A stretch of 64,000 bases of DNA from positions 26,679 through 90,678 of the forward strand of contig NZ_SLXB01000017.1 of the NCBI RefSeq assembly GCF_004342845.1, given 5' to 3'. The position numbers were made by a program, and so were the translations under genes. Positions 54,008 through 63,767 of this stretch are shown here, in pieces. Origin of the DNA: Prevotella heparinolytica (GTDB lineage Bacteria > Bacteroidota > Bacteroidia > Bacteroidales > Bacteroidaceae). The stretch's first letter is position 1, and every line of letters begins with the position of its first letter. The notes beneath the pieces were generated by a model that ran no database searches, was not told the DNA's origin, and worked only from the letters and a program-made list of their open reading frames with translations.

Positions 54008-54080
54008 AGATCAGTATACGACTGATGCCACATCAGTATACGACAGAGGGTACATCAGTCGTATACTGATCTACCCTCTG
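54008..54080. repeat. 22-bp tandem palindromic array, locus 6
   Basis: ATCAGT opens units at 54010, 54032 and 54054, exactly 22 bp apart; ATCAGTATACGAC occurs at 54010 and 54032. The 20 bases 54008-54027 are the exact reverse complement of 54053-54072. CAGAGGGTA (54044-54052) pairs with TACCCTCTG (54072-54080), which interlocks with the first hairpin. Confidence 0.8.
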
Positions 54081-54287
54081 TATAGGAGTGAGAAAAGACA
54101 ACTCCGTTTTCTTTTTCAAAAGGGAAAGAATAAAGGCATATTTTGTAAAGATATTATCCTACTCCTTTATCAACACATCATCAGCAATCAGGTCAATCAG
54201 TTTGTGCAATTGCTTCATTCTTCGAGATTGGCTGATAATAATTTCATGAAGAGATCGGGTATGCGTTATAATTATTCCGCCAACGGA

Positions 54288-55634
54288 TTACGATTTATTC
54301 CGAGCATTCCAAACAAACAAAGCCAACAATACTGACAACAAGGCAGAACCTATCCAAAACCAATTGATATAAGTAAAGTCGTAAACTTCCACTCCGTCTA
54401 TCATGGATTTGTTTCCTTCTATCAACACACCACTCATCACATCCTGAAGCCCTGCACCAATATAACTGGCAATGCCGACCACTCCCAATGCAGCCCCCGA
54501 AGCATTACGAGAAGCTATATCAACGGCCATCAATCCACCGAGAAAACAAATCAGCACACCGATACCAAGACCGAACAACACCATTGCCACAGCATCCAAC
54601 CCAAAATGAACTCCCGGCACAAGCAAAAAAAGGCAGAGGGCTGCAACATTCAGCAAACCGAAAATCAAGGCAGGAACATTGCGACGCCCTCCGAACAGTT
54701 TGTCAGAGATAACACCGGAAAACACGGTGCCCACAATGCCGCAAACCGAACTGATGGAGATGATGAAGCTGGCATCCAGCGTCGAGTAGCCTTTCTGCGC
54801 CTCCAAATAAAAAACGCCCCAACTGTTCACCGCATAACGGCTGATATACATGAAAGCACTGCTGAGGGCCAATATCCAGATGGCAGGATTGCGAAGCACC
54901 TCTTTTTGAGCACGGTTGAACTCCTCGCTCTGCGATGCACTCATCTCTTTCTCTTTCTTAGGCTCATTAACGGCAGGAAGCCCTTTGCTTTGCGGAGTAT
55001 CGTGAAAAAAACGCCAGACAATCAAGGCACCGGCCAGTCCGACAAGTCCTGCCCCCAGAAAGCCATACCGCCAACCGAAAGCACTGACAATGGAAGCAAC
55101 AACAATAAAAGTCATGGCTTCACCGATGTTATGGCTCGCACTCCAGAATCCATAGAAAGAGCCGCGCTGCTTATCCGTGAACCAACGTGACAATCCCACC
55201 ACACAGGAAGCCGCACCGATTGACTGAAACCAACCGCTGATTCCCCAAAGGACAGCAAACAGGATGAATGAATTGACAAAGCCGAGGCAAAGGTTGACCA
55301 ATGCCGTCACCAACAGTCCGGTGCTCATGAAGCGGTTTATATTGCTACGATCGGCCAGAAAGCCATTGGTGAACTTGCCGACAGCATAGGTAAAGAACAA
55401 CACCGAACCGATGATGCCCAATTCTGTTTCAGAAAAAACACCCTCCTCCACTATCGGCTTCTTCACTACGTTCAAACTGAGACGGCAGACGTAATATATG
55501 CCATACCCCAGCGTCGCGGCAAGAAAAGTGGACCATTGCAGATGTTTCAAGCGACGTTTCTGTTCCGGCAAAGTCTCTCCATTACAAGGCCTCGCTTGCG
55601 AGACCTTGTAAAAATTGGCAATAAACTTCCACAT
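54288..55634 (-). CDS. glpT: GlpT-like organophosphate:phosphate antiporter (MFS)
   Basis: Inner-membrane major-facilitator transporter expected to exchange glycerol-3-phosphate for phosphate. 448 residues with about 12 hydrophobic helices. The N-terminal GYGIYYVCRLSLNVVKKPIV and later RGSFYGFWSASHNIGEA match the organophosphate:phosphate antiporter family. It lies downstream of a glycerophosphodiesterase gene, which would supply its substrate. The symbol rests on homology and context. Confidence 0.88.
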   Translation of the reverse strand: MWKFIANFYKVSQARPCNGETLPEQKRRLKHLQWSTFLAATLGYGIYYVCRLSLNVVKKPIVEEGVFSETELGIIGSVLFFTYAVGKFTNGFLADRSNINRFMSTGLLVTALVNLCLGFVNSFILFAVLWGISGWFQSIGAASCVVGLSRWFTDKQRGSFYGFWSASHNIGEAMTFIVVASIVSAFGWRYGFLGAGLVGLAGALIVWRFFHDTPQSKGLPAVNEPKKEKEMSASQSEEFNRAQKEVLRNPAIWILALSSAFMYISRYAVNSWGVFYLEAQKGYSTLDASFIISISSVCGIVGTVFSGVISDKLFGGRRNVPALIFGLLNVAALCLFLLVPGVHFGLDAVAMVLFGLGIGVLICFLGGLMAVDIASRNASGAALGVVGIASYIGAGLQDVMSGVLIEGNKSMIDGVEVYDFTYINWFWIGSALLSVLLALFVWNARNKS

Positions 55635-55650
55635 GAGTTCTCAGCCCCCC

Positions 55651-56547
55651 CTATTCGTGCAGATTCTTTGCTTTCAGATATTCCAGCAGGTAAGCAGGTC
55701 TGTCCGTCTGTATTATGCGACATCCCAATGTATCAATCAGATATCCATAACCGGCATCCGGACTCTGCAAAGACATGTCATCGTCATGTCCGCCTGCCAT
55801 CGTGTCCCACAAAGTATTATACCAAATAAGAGAACGGCCGCTCAAAGCTGTCGCCAGTTTCTTAGGAAGCGGATTGGTGTCTTTTACATACAGCAACTCG
55901 AAAGCAACAGGAGCCATGTCCTTAATGAACTTTTCTATTTGCTCCTCAGCCCCCGGCGCATCGAGGTCTATAATGGGCATATAGATTACATCGTTCAAAT
56001 AATCGCCGAATTGCTTCTTGACTTCCTCCACTGTCTTCCGCCCTTTCATTATGATTTGCTTGGTGGTTCCCGTCTTCTGCATCAGTTCATAAATCCGGTC
56101 AAAATAAGCGTCTGCTTTATCCAGATTTATCATAATCTTACCTTTGGCGTGAAGCAAAGCCTCCTCCAAAGTAGGGACTTTGTGAATGGTACGGATATTA
56201 CAGCCATTCTTTAACTTCAATTGCCGTATCTCATCAAGCGTGTTTTCTGAAACCAAGCCTTTTCCGGTAGTGGTACGATCCAATGACTTATCATGCATCA
56301 ATATCAGTTCACCGTCTTTTGTCTCCATTACATCCAGCTCCACAATGTCCACACCCATCTTAATGGCGTTGTCTATCGCCTCCATTGAGTTCTCAGGGAA
56401 ATTACGCCAGTCGCCACGATGAGCTACCACAAGCACCGAGCTTTGGTCGCGATTCATCAGTTTTTCACGAATCTGCGCAACGCGGTCTTGAGCTGAAAGC
56501 TGCAATACAGCAAAAAGTGCAAACAGCAATAAATATATCTTTCTCAT
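55651..56547 (-). CDS. Glycerophosphodiester phosphodiesterase
   Basis: Cleaves glycerophosphodiesters to glycerol-3-phosphate and an alcohol. 298 residues. Signal peptide ending AVLQLSAQ, so periplasmic or surface. GDPD catalytic residues are visible: VVAHRGDWRNFPENS with the first histidine, then DIVELDVMETKDGELILMHD with Glu and Asp metal ligands and the second histidine. 16 bases separate it from the glpT-like gene and 25 from susD; the three form one operon with susC. Confidence 0.93.
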   Translation of the reverse strand: MRKIYLLLFALFAVLQLSAQDRVAQIREKLMNRDQSSVLVVAHRGDWRNFPENSMEAIDNAIKMGVDIVELDVMETKDGELILMHDKSLDRTTTGKGLVSENTLDEIRQLKLKNGCNIRTIHKVPTLEEALLHAKGKIMINLDKADAYFDRIYELMQKTGTTKQIIMKGRKTVEEVKKQFGDYLNDVIYMPIIDLDAPGAEEQIEKFIKDMAPVAFELLYVKDTNPLPKKLATALSGRSLIWYNTLWDTMAGGHDDDMSLQSPDAGYGYLIDTLGCRIIQTDRPAYLLEYLKAKNLHE

Positions 56548-56572
56548 AATTTCACGGATTTCAAAACAACTT

Positions 56573-57943
56573 TTATTCTATAATATATCCCTCGTTCTGC
56601 CAACCTGTTTTATCATTGACATTCTCTATTTCGGTCAAAGGAACCGGATAAAGTTGGCGATAGTTGGCAATTCCGGGAAATATGGAAGACATTTGACCTG
56701 TGCGCACAATGTCAAACCATCGGTCGCACTCTAAAGCAAGTTCCAAACGCCGCTCCTTATATACCGCCCGGCGGAAGAGTTCTTTTGTGGACAATTCGTC
56801 TAATGTCTTACCGGTAAGTCCTGCGTTTATGCGTACGGCATTCAGGGCATCCAAAGCCTCTTGTGTAGGAGTGGCGGCAAGCTCATTAGCCGCTTCGGCA
56901 TACATCAACATTACTTCAGCGCAACGCAACACAGGAAAATCGGCACTGGTTTCGTTGTTTGTAGCAGGCGCATCAAATTTGCCCGGACGCTTTCCACTCC
57001 CGGTAGGAGCGACCAATGCCTTACGATTGTCCGCATTGCTTTCAAATTCCGACTGTTCCAAAGAAATGACATTGCCATTATCATTGTTGCGATAGCGATT
57101 ATTCTGGTGAACAGACTCGCCAATTCCGCCCTTAAGATATTGAACGGCGAAAATGATATCCTTGCTTGTTTTCAGATTATTAGGGAAAGTTTGCGGCATA
57201 GGTACCAACATCAAATCCTTCTCTGCCTTGATGGCTACCATTACCGGGGCAAGCTCATTGACAACCCCCTGATAGTTTTTTCTATACAAGTGGACCTTTG
57301 CCAGCAACGCATGAGCAGCATACGAAGTGACACGACCTCTTTCCGCCTCTGCCCAAACAGCAGGCAAGCTCTGGGCTACGGTTAGGTCTTTGACTATCCG
57401 GTCATAAACCTCACTGACGGCAGCACGCTTATTATTACGTGCTTCTGCCACAGTCTGAGTCTTAGTGACGACGGGCACTTCACCCCACAAGCGAACCAGA
57501 TTAAAATAACACAATGCACGTATAAACGAGGCTTGTCCGACTATACGAGTTCGTTGTTCTTCAGACATTGATACCTGTTCCATATTTTGAAGTACCAAGT
57601 TGCAACGATAAATCGTTTTGTAGAGCGAAAGCCAAGCGCCTGACAAATTGGAGTTTGCCGGGGTCTCAGTAAACACTTCTATCTGGTATCTGATACCGCC
57701 ACTGGCACCGGAATTATCATCTTTCACATTGTCGCCACGCACTTCCATCAAAGTCATGAACGTTGCTCCATACTGACCACTGGACTGCAACTCATCATAA
57801 AGGCCTATAACGGCTCCTTCCAACCCTTTTACATCTTTATAAAACGTCTCTTCCGTAGGAAAATCAATAGGCTTCAGATCTATAAAATCATTACAGCTTG
57901 AAAGAATTATTGCTGTAAAAACCAATATTATTATTTTTTTCAT
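56573..57943 (-). CDS. SusD/RagB-like outer-membrane lipoprotein
   Basis: Ligand-capture lipoprotein of locus C. 456 residues, lipoprotein signal ending ILSSC (Cys17) followed by NDFIDLKP. SusD features: TPR helices near IVGQASFIRALCYFNLVRLWGEVPVV and the C-terminal YKERRLELALECDRWFDIVRTG. Pairs with the susC gene 18 bases upstream. Confidence 0.95.
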   Translation of the reverse strand: MKKIIILVFTAIILSSCNDFIDLKPIDFPTEETFYKDVKGLEGAVIGLYDELQSSGQYGATFMTLMEVRGDNVKDDNSGASGGIRYQIEVFTETPANSNLSGAWLSLYKTIYRCNLVLQNMEQVSMSEEQRTRIVGQASFIRALCYFNLVRLWGEVPVVTKTQTVAEARNNKRAAVSEVYDRIVKDLTVAQSLPAVWAEAERGRVTSYAAHALLAKVHLYRKNYQGVVNELAPVMVAIKAEKDLMLVPMPQTFPNNLKTSKDIIFAVQYLKGGIGESVHQNNRYRNNDNGNVISLEQSEFESNADNRKALVAPTGSGKRPGKFDAPATNNETSADFPVLRCAEVMLMYAEAANELAATPTQEALDALNAVRINAGLTGKTLDELSTKELFRRAVYKERRLELALECDRWFDIVRTGQMSSIFPGIANYRQLYPVPLTEIENVNDKTGWQNEGYIIE

Positions 57944-57961
57944 ATCACTGTTTTTTTAAGA

Positions 57962-60900
57962 TTAAAACGTAAGATTAACGCCTATCGAGGTCGTTCTTGC
58001 CAATGGATACACACCGTAATCTTCTCCATTGGTCGTTGCGGCAGTGCGATTTGATACCTCCGGATTATATCCCTCATAACTTGTAAAGGTAAATGGATTT
58101 TGGACGGAACAATATATACGGGCAGACTTCAAATACACCTTCCGAAGCCAGCTTTCCGGCAACGTATAGCCCAAAGATATGTTCTTGATGCGCAGATAAG
58201 AGCCGTCTTCCACATGCCATGTAGAGGTTATTCCGTTCTGTCCTTTGCTGACACGATTGGCACGTACATTCATTCCACTACCGGGATTATCCTCCGACTT
58301 CCAGCGATTAACAGCCCCTTTGTAGTTATTCATATTTCCTTCATGGTTATAAAAATATCGCCGTGACAGGTTCAGAATCTCATTACCTTGCACTCCTTGG
58401 AAAACAATACCGAAGTCGACACCCTTCCAAGCCAGTGTAGCACCGAAACCATAAGTAAAATCGGGCATATAATTACCCACAATGGCACGATCCGTATCCG
58501 AAATATCCAATATCTTGTCTCCATTGACATCCTTAAATTTAAAATCACCCGGTTTTGTGTCAGCCAATCCATAATTGGTGGGAGAATCCTTATAGTGCAA
58601 AGCAGCATCCACCTCAGCCTGATTCTTATAAACGCCTTCTACGATAGGAAGATAATAGCTTCCGATTGCTTCACCCACGCGAGTTATAAAATAGGCATTG
58701 CTCACTGAACCGGAAGATATAATATCCGCATTGCCCGGTCCGAGTTCTTTCACTTCGTTGATATTCTTTGAGATATTGAAATAAAGACTCCAGTTGAGGT
58801 CGCCCGTCTTTTGGTTGGTTGCAATATTAAACTCCACTCCCTTATTGTTCACTTTACCGATATTTTCCAAACGAGTACTATAACCCGTCATCATTGGCAC
58901 AGGCACATTCAAAAGCAAGTCATACGTGTTACTGTTATATACATCCAAGCCCAAAGTCAAGCGGTTCTTGAATAGCGATGCATCGAACCCCACATTCACC
59001 TGTGCAGTCTTTTCCCAACGCAATTCGGGATTAGGCATACTCTTGGGCGCCGCTCCCTTGACAGCCTCCGCACTGCCTCCACCCAGCACATAGCTAAGAT
59101 AGGCAACTTCACCTTGCGCACCATAGTTGGGTATACGGAAATTACCTGTCAGGCCATAGCTGGCACGCAACTTCAAATCGTCGATGAAAGACAAAGACTT
59201 CATGAATTTTTCTTCAGTCATACGCCATCCAGCAGATATTGACGGAAACCATCCCCAGCGGTTGTGCTTTCCAAAACGGGAAGCACCATCTGCACGAATA
59301 GCCCCGGTAAGCATATATTTGCCTTTATAATTATACTGGAGACGGGCAAGTCCCGAAAGTAAAGCCCACTCAGAAGCCTGCGTATTACCACGGGTAACAG
59401 TACCCGCATTCAACGTCGGTACAGTATTTGTGATGAATCCATTGGCAAAGGCATAGGTGCTTTCATCTCTTTGGTATTGCATGGTCCAGCCGGCCAATGC
59501 AGAAAACGAGTGCCCACCTACTTCCTTATTATAGTTCATGGTTTGTTCAAACAGCCAGTTATACATCTTGCCAGTTCGCGCAGTTGCTTCGGGAACCGAC
59601 TCCGGATTACCTTCCGTATTAGAAATTGGGATGGTGGACGGACGAAAAGTATCCCTTGAACTGCTGTATATATCCACACCGAAATTGGCACGATATTTCA
59701 ACTCTGGCATAAAAGCAATCTCTCCATAAGCATTACCAAAAATACGGGATGCTTTCGTTTCATCTTTCTGCAACATAGCCAATGCTACGGGATTCCAGAC
59801 TTGTGTCTGACTATTACCTTTCTTGACAGTACCATTCGGGAGTATCGTTTGCGTATTCGAACTCCAAGCGTTTTGGATGAAAGAAAAAGAACCGTCGGGA
59901 TTATATACCGGGAATATAGGAGCACAGTGCAAGGCAGAAGCTATGATGCCACCGCCATTGGAATTATAAGCACCGTCCGAATTGACAGCATTTTCTATTG
60001 TCACAGATGGACTTAACGATAATCCGAACTTAAAAATACCTTCGGTTACATCAAGGTTGAAGCGTGAACTATAACGGGTAAAATCACTGTTGACAATGAC
60101 ACCTTCTTGTGATAAATAATCGACAGATGCATAATACCTTATCTTCTGACTGCCTCCGGAAACGGAAACAGAGTGGCTCTGCATGCCTGCCATACGGAAA
60201 ATCTCATCTTGCCAATCTGTGTCAATCAGCCCCTTCTCTCCTCTCAGATATGGCAAAATCTCCATGGGAACAATTGTATTATAATCATTATTGGTGTTCT
60301 GCAGACGAGTAGCATTATCATCCGATATATTATAAGGCAAAGGACTCTTATTTTGCGCTATGAGTTTTCGATTGACCGACTCCATTTTATCCTTATACGT
60401 GTTATTACGGGCATCATTCACCAAGTCGGCATACTCATAAGCATTGAGCATATCTATCTTTTGGGAAACCGCCTGCCAACCATAAAATCCGTTATAAGAG
60501 ACTGTGGCACGTCCCTCCTGTCCTTTCTTGGTAGTTATCAATACCACACCGTTTGAACCGCGCGAACCGTAAATTGCGGCTGAAGAAGCGTCTTTCAGCA
60601 CCTCGATGGATTCCACGTCATTCAGATTAAACGTATTCAGTTGCTCTTGGGCAAGCGGCACACCGTCTACAACATACAACGGAGAAGTTCCTGCCGTAAT
60701 GGTTCCCGTTCCACGTACTTTAATCTGCAAAGAAGACCCCGGAGCACCCGTCGCCTGCGATACTTGCACTCCCGGCATCCTGCCTACCATAGCTTCTGCC
60801 ATAGAGGCCACCGGTTGTCCTTTCATGTCGCTGGCACGAAGACTGGCAATAGCCGTCGTTACATCGCGCTTCTTCTGTACTCCATAACCCACAACTACCA

Positions 60901-61471
60901 CTTCTTCCAGCAACTCGCTGTCCTCTTTCAACGTAACCTTTGCCAAAGCCTTGTTATCAGCTCTCAGCTCCACCGTCTGATAGCCGATATATGAGATGGA
61001 AATGACAGCATCTTCCGGAACGTCAGTCAACGTATAGTTTCCATCCATATCGGTAATCAAGCCATTGGTGGTACCTTTCACAAGTACACTGGCTCCAATC
61101 ACCGGCTCTCCATTTTGATCAATGACAGTGCCGGAAATATTCTTTTTCTTACCGCTTTGTTTGGTAGCATCTGGAGAGGCCTTTGCTTTCAGGTAGATTT
61201 TTGTCTCGCCAATCTCAAAATCCACATTCATGTCTGCAAGCAATCGGTGAAGTAGTTTGGAAAGTTCTTCTTTATCCGCCTGAATGGAAACAATCTTTTC
61301 GGGATTTACCGTAGGCCTGCTATAGGCCACTGTGAGCCCGGTTTGTTGCGTAATAGTATCAAAAACCTTCTCCAACTTCACTTGCCGGAGATTCATTGAC
61401 ACCTCTTGGGCTGAAACTGCAAAGCAAACAGCAAAGCAGAAAAGCAGCACAAATAAATTTCTGTGTTTCAT
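57962..61471 (-). CDS. SusC-like TonB-dependent receptor with STN domain
   Basis: Outer-membrane importer of locus C, 1169 residues. Signal peptide ending FAVSAQ, STN domain (about 25-75, LRQVKLEKVFDTITQQTGLT), carboxypeptidase-regulatory-like domain from about 108 (GEPVIGASVLVKGTT), plug from about 185 (LLEEVVVVGYGVQKKRDV), SusC signature LKDASSAAIYGSRGSNG, then barrel ending in VNLTF. Its operon partners are SusD, a glycerophosphodiesterase and a GlpT-like transporter, so the likely cargo is a glycerophosphodiester rather than a glycan. Confidence 0.96.
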   Translation of the reverse strand: MKHRNLFVLLFCFAVCFAVSAQEVSMNLRQVKLEKVFDTITQQTGLTVAYSRPTVNPEKIVSIQADKEELSKLLHRLLADMNVDFEIGETKIYLKAKASPDATKQSGKKKNISGTVIDQNGEPVIGASVLVKGTTNGLITDMDGNYTLTDVPEDAVISISYIGYQTVELRADNKALAKVTLKEDSELLEEVVVVGYGVQKKRDVTTAIASLRASDMKGQPVASMAEAMVGRMPGVQVSQATGAPGSSLQIKVRGTGTITAGTSPLYVVDGVPLAQEQLNTFNLNDVESIEVLKDASSAAIYGSRGSNGVVLITTKKGQEGRATVSYNGFYGWQAVSQKIDMLNAYEYADLVNDARNNTYKDKMESVNRKLIAQNKSPLPYNISDDNATRLQNTNNDYNTIVPMEILPYLRGEKGLIDTDWQDEIFRMAGMQSHSVSVSGGSQKIRYYASVDYLSQEGVIVNSDFTRYSSRFNLDVTEGIFKFGLSLSPSVTIENAVNSDGAYNSNGGGIIASALHCAPIFPVYNPDGSFSFIQNAWSSNTQTILPNGTVKKGNSQTQVWNPVALAMLQKDETKASRIFGNAYGEIAFMPELKYRANFGVDIYSSSRDTFRPSTIPISNTEGNPESVPEATARTGKMYNWLFEQTMNYNKEVGGHSFSALAGWTMQYQRDESTYAFANGFITNTVPTLNAGTVTRGNTQASEWALLSGLARLQYNYKGKYMLTGAIRADGASRFGKHNRWGWFPSISAGWRMTEEKFMKSLSFIDDLKLRASYGLTGNFRIPNYGAQGEVAYLSYVLGGGSAEAVKGAAPKSMPNPELRWEKTAQVNVGFDASLFKNRLTLGLDVYNSNTYDLLLNVPVPMMTGYSTRLENIGKVNNKGVEFNIATNQKTGDLNWSLYFNISKNINEVKELGPGNADIISSGSVSNAYFITRVGEAIGSYYLPIVEGVYKNQAEVDAALHYKDSPTNYGLADTKPGDFKFKDVNGDKILDISDTDRAIVGNYMPDFTYGFGATLAWKGVDFGIVFQGVQGNEILNLSRRYFYNHEGNMNNYKGAVNRWKSEDNPGSGMNVRANRVSKGQNGITSTWHVEDGSYLRIKNISLGYTLPESWLRKVYLKSARIYCSVQNPFTFTSYEGYNPEVSNRTAATTNGEDYGVYPLARTTSIGVNLTF

Positions 61472-61575
61472 AACTTTTTCTTTTAGATTAACACTTAGTA
61501 TAAAATCACTTTATACAGAATAGACACACAGAACTTAAAAACGGGTGAGACAAAAAGAGACTTTTTTTGAGCTTT

Positions 61576-62580
61576 TTATTTGGAGGTGACTATTACTTCT
61601 TTCTTTATCTCATTATATCTAAATTGAAGCGGTGCAATTTTCTCCAAATCCCGTAGAATTCTTTCAAGAGGAATATTTTCTGATGTAAGGGTGAAATATA
61701 CGCTCCAAGCATTCTTGCTCTCTATCTTAAAATCGACGTCATACCAACGGCTCAACACGCTGACAACTTCGGTCAACGAGGCGTTTTTGAAAGCGATCAC
61801 ATTCGCTTTCCACAGGGAAGCTATGTTATCAACATTCCGAGAAATTGCGCAGTGTTTGCTTCCGCGATTGTAGACCAGTCGTTCACCGGGTTGCAATGGA
61901 TATTCCTTGTCCGAAGTAAGAGCCAATTTAATACGTCCTTCATCAAGGCACACCGTAATATTCTCACTTTCAGGATAAGCCTGCACATTGAACGATGTGC
62001 CCAAAACATGAAGAGCCGAGCCTTCGAGATTAACAATAAAAGGGCGGTGGGAATTTCTGGATACAACAAAATATGCTTCCCCGTCCAAATAAATCTCACG
62101 GCTGAACAATGCAAACTTTTTGGGATATTTCAGCCGAGTATCCGAATTGACATATACGCATGTTCCATCCTGAAACATCATTTGCAAGCGTTCGCCCTTT
62201 GGCACATAAACTTCCTCATAGCCGGAATTGCCGAACAAGTCTACACGCATATTTACTTGAACAAACAGCCCTGCCAGCAGAATGAATGGAATAACCACAG
62301 CCGCTACACGGAAAGAGAGTCGGCGAATCCGTCTCCGCCGGATGTTTTGACGAATACGGCCAAACATCTCCTCCGACGGAATAGCATGATCCACATAAAG
62401 TTCTTCGTAATCGGCCTTTATTTGTTCCGCATCCCGTTCCATACTACGTGACAGGTAGGCAGTGCCCTCATCAGTCGCAAACCATTTTGCAACCAATTGC
62501 GCAACTTCAGGAGTAGATGTTCCGCCCAACACCTCCTGTATCTGTTTCTCGGTAGGTTTACCTATGATTTTATTATCCAT
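61576..62580 (-). CDS. FecR-family anti-sigma factor
   Basis: Anti-sigma regulator of locus C, 334 residues. Transmembrane helix at about 89-109 (SFRVAAVVIPFILLAGLFVQV) after a run of arginines. FecR domain with VYVPKGERLQMMFQDGTCVY and LHVLGTSFNVQAYPES, then DUF4974-like VIAFKNASLTEVVSVLSRWY. Its start overlaps the sigma gene by 19 bases, so the two are translationally coupled. Confidence 0.93.
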   Translation of the reverse strand: MDNKIIGKPTEKQIQEVLGGTSTPEVAQLVAKWFATDEGTAYLSRSMERDAEQIKADYEELYVDHAIPSEEMFGRIRQNIRRRRIRRLSFRVAAVVIPFILLAGLFVQVNMRVDLFGNSGYEEVYVPKGERLQMMFQDGTCVYVNSDTRLKYPKKFALFSREIYLDGEAYFVVSRNSHRPFIVNLEGSALHVLGTSFNVQAYPESENITVCLDEGRIKLALTSDKEYPLQPGERLVYNRGSKHCAISRNVDNIASLWKANVIAFKNASLTEVVSVLSRWYDVDFKIESKNAWSVYFTLTSENIPLERILRDLEKIAPLQFRYNEIKKEVIVTSK

Positions 62581-63197
62581 ACAACCAAATAGACACTCAA
62601 ACTCTTCAACAAGGTGAGATATGTAACAATTATTAGCATTTTACGCAAATAAATACGCAGTAACTTCAAAGCTTCCGAATAGTGGGTTTTAATGGTGTTG
62701 ATAGAGAGTTGCAACCGATCGGCTATTTCTTGATTGCTTAATTCTTCCTGCACTTTCATCAAGCAAATATCACGTTTTTGAGGTGGAAGCATTTCCAAAG
62801 CTTTGTAGAATAAAGACATCAACTCTTTTTTCTCCAAGCTTTCCACTAAAATATCTTCATATTCGGGGGCGTCCTGTGCCATCCCATAGTTTTTGGCAAC
62901 GGCATTATTTTCATTACGAATCACATTCAAAATATGGTTCCTGGTCATTGTCACCAAGTAGTTTTTCAGGCTGACCCCCACACGGAGTTCCGTGCGATAT
63001 TCCCAAAAGCGAGTAAAAACATGTTGCACTGCATCTTTCGCCATTTCCGTATCCATCAAATAACGATACGACATGACGTAAAGTAGCTTATGGTATCTAT
63101 GATAAATTTCTGTAAATGCAGTCATATCTCCTCGCTCCACTTTAGCAAAGAGAATTTCATCATTATCTACTATGGGAATATCAGGATAGAATTGCAC
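62562..63197 (-). CDS. ECF RNA polymerase sigma factor
   Basis: ECF sigma factor of locus C, 211 residues. Region 2: ILFAKVERGDMTAFTEIYHR and MAKDAVQHVFTRFWEYR; region 4: LEMLPPQKRDICLMKVQEEL then SNQEIADRLQLSINTIKTHY. A GTG at 63197 is the only start that keeps the region 2 beginning, because a TGA lies two codons upstream; a shorter start at 63125 would cut it. The C terminus has an extra hydrophobic stretch of about 30 residues. Confidence 0.9.
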   Translation of the reverse strand: MQFYPDIPIVDNDEILFAKVERGDMTAFTEIYHRYHKLLYVMSYRYLMDTEMAKDAVQHVFTRFWEYRTELRVGVSLKNYLVTMTRNHILNVIRNENNAVAKNYGMAQDAPEYEDILVESLEKKELMSLFYKALEMLPPQKRDICLMKVQEELSNQEIADRLQLSINTIKTHYSEALKLLRIYLRKMLIIVTYLTLLKSLSVYLVVWIIKS

Positions 63198-63767
63198 GTT
63201 TCAGGTTGTTTTTCCACATCATCGTAGCGAAGATAACGCAACTTTATCAAAAGAACAAAAGATTCATAAAAAAACCGTATATCTGACAAATGAGAATTCC
63301 ATCTTATAGAAAAAAAGAGAAACATACAGGCACTTAATGATACAAAGAGGTTACTACACAGAGCCAAACAGACTTTATTTCCACATGAAAATATGTTTTT
63401 AAAGAATATCCCAATAAGACCTTTCACGTCGGGCTGAAAAACCACTCCCTTTTATCCCCGGAAGCTAATTGTTTAAAATTCTCACAGCAAAAAGAGAGTT
63501 CACAACCACTGCCGGACACCCCATCTCGACACCCCCGCCAGAACACCTTCTGACGAAGGGGTATTTAAGTATAAATTAGGTAGCCTCGATATAAGACCGA
63601 GTCCGCATTGCTCGTAAAAAAGGCCTGAAAAAGATGTTCCACCACTTGTTTTTTTGTTGAGATAAATAAACTATAGTTCTCCGATAAACCTTTTTTTGAA
63701 TATTATGAATTAGGGCTGCCCCCTCTTTTTTAATAAGCTTTGATTCTAAATTGCAATTACATATTAA
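63198..63767. other. Gene-free AT-rich stretch upstream of locus C
   Basis: No convincing coding frame is seen here on either strand. It should hold the promoter of locus C, though no good TAnnTTTG/TTTG pair was found at the usual distance. The only recognisable element is the dispersed palindrome at 63533-63561. Confidence 0.5.
63533..63561. repeat. Dispersed palindrome, copy 2
   Basis: CCCCGCCAGAA with TTCTGACGAAGGGG around a CACC loop; near-identical to the copy at 53977-54005. The central GCCAGAACACCTTCTG is shared exactly. The two copies frame locus C. Confidence 0.6.

Noticed and set aside
63170..63445. 91-codon - strand frame overlapping the sigma gene of locus C
   Set aside because: It overlaps a clear sigma factor in another frame and shows no domain.
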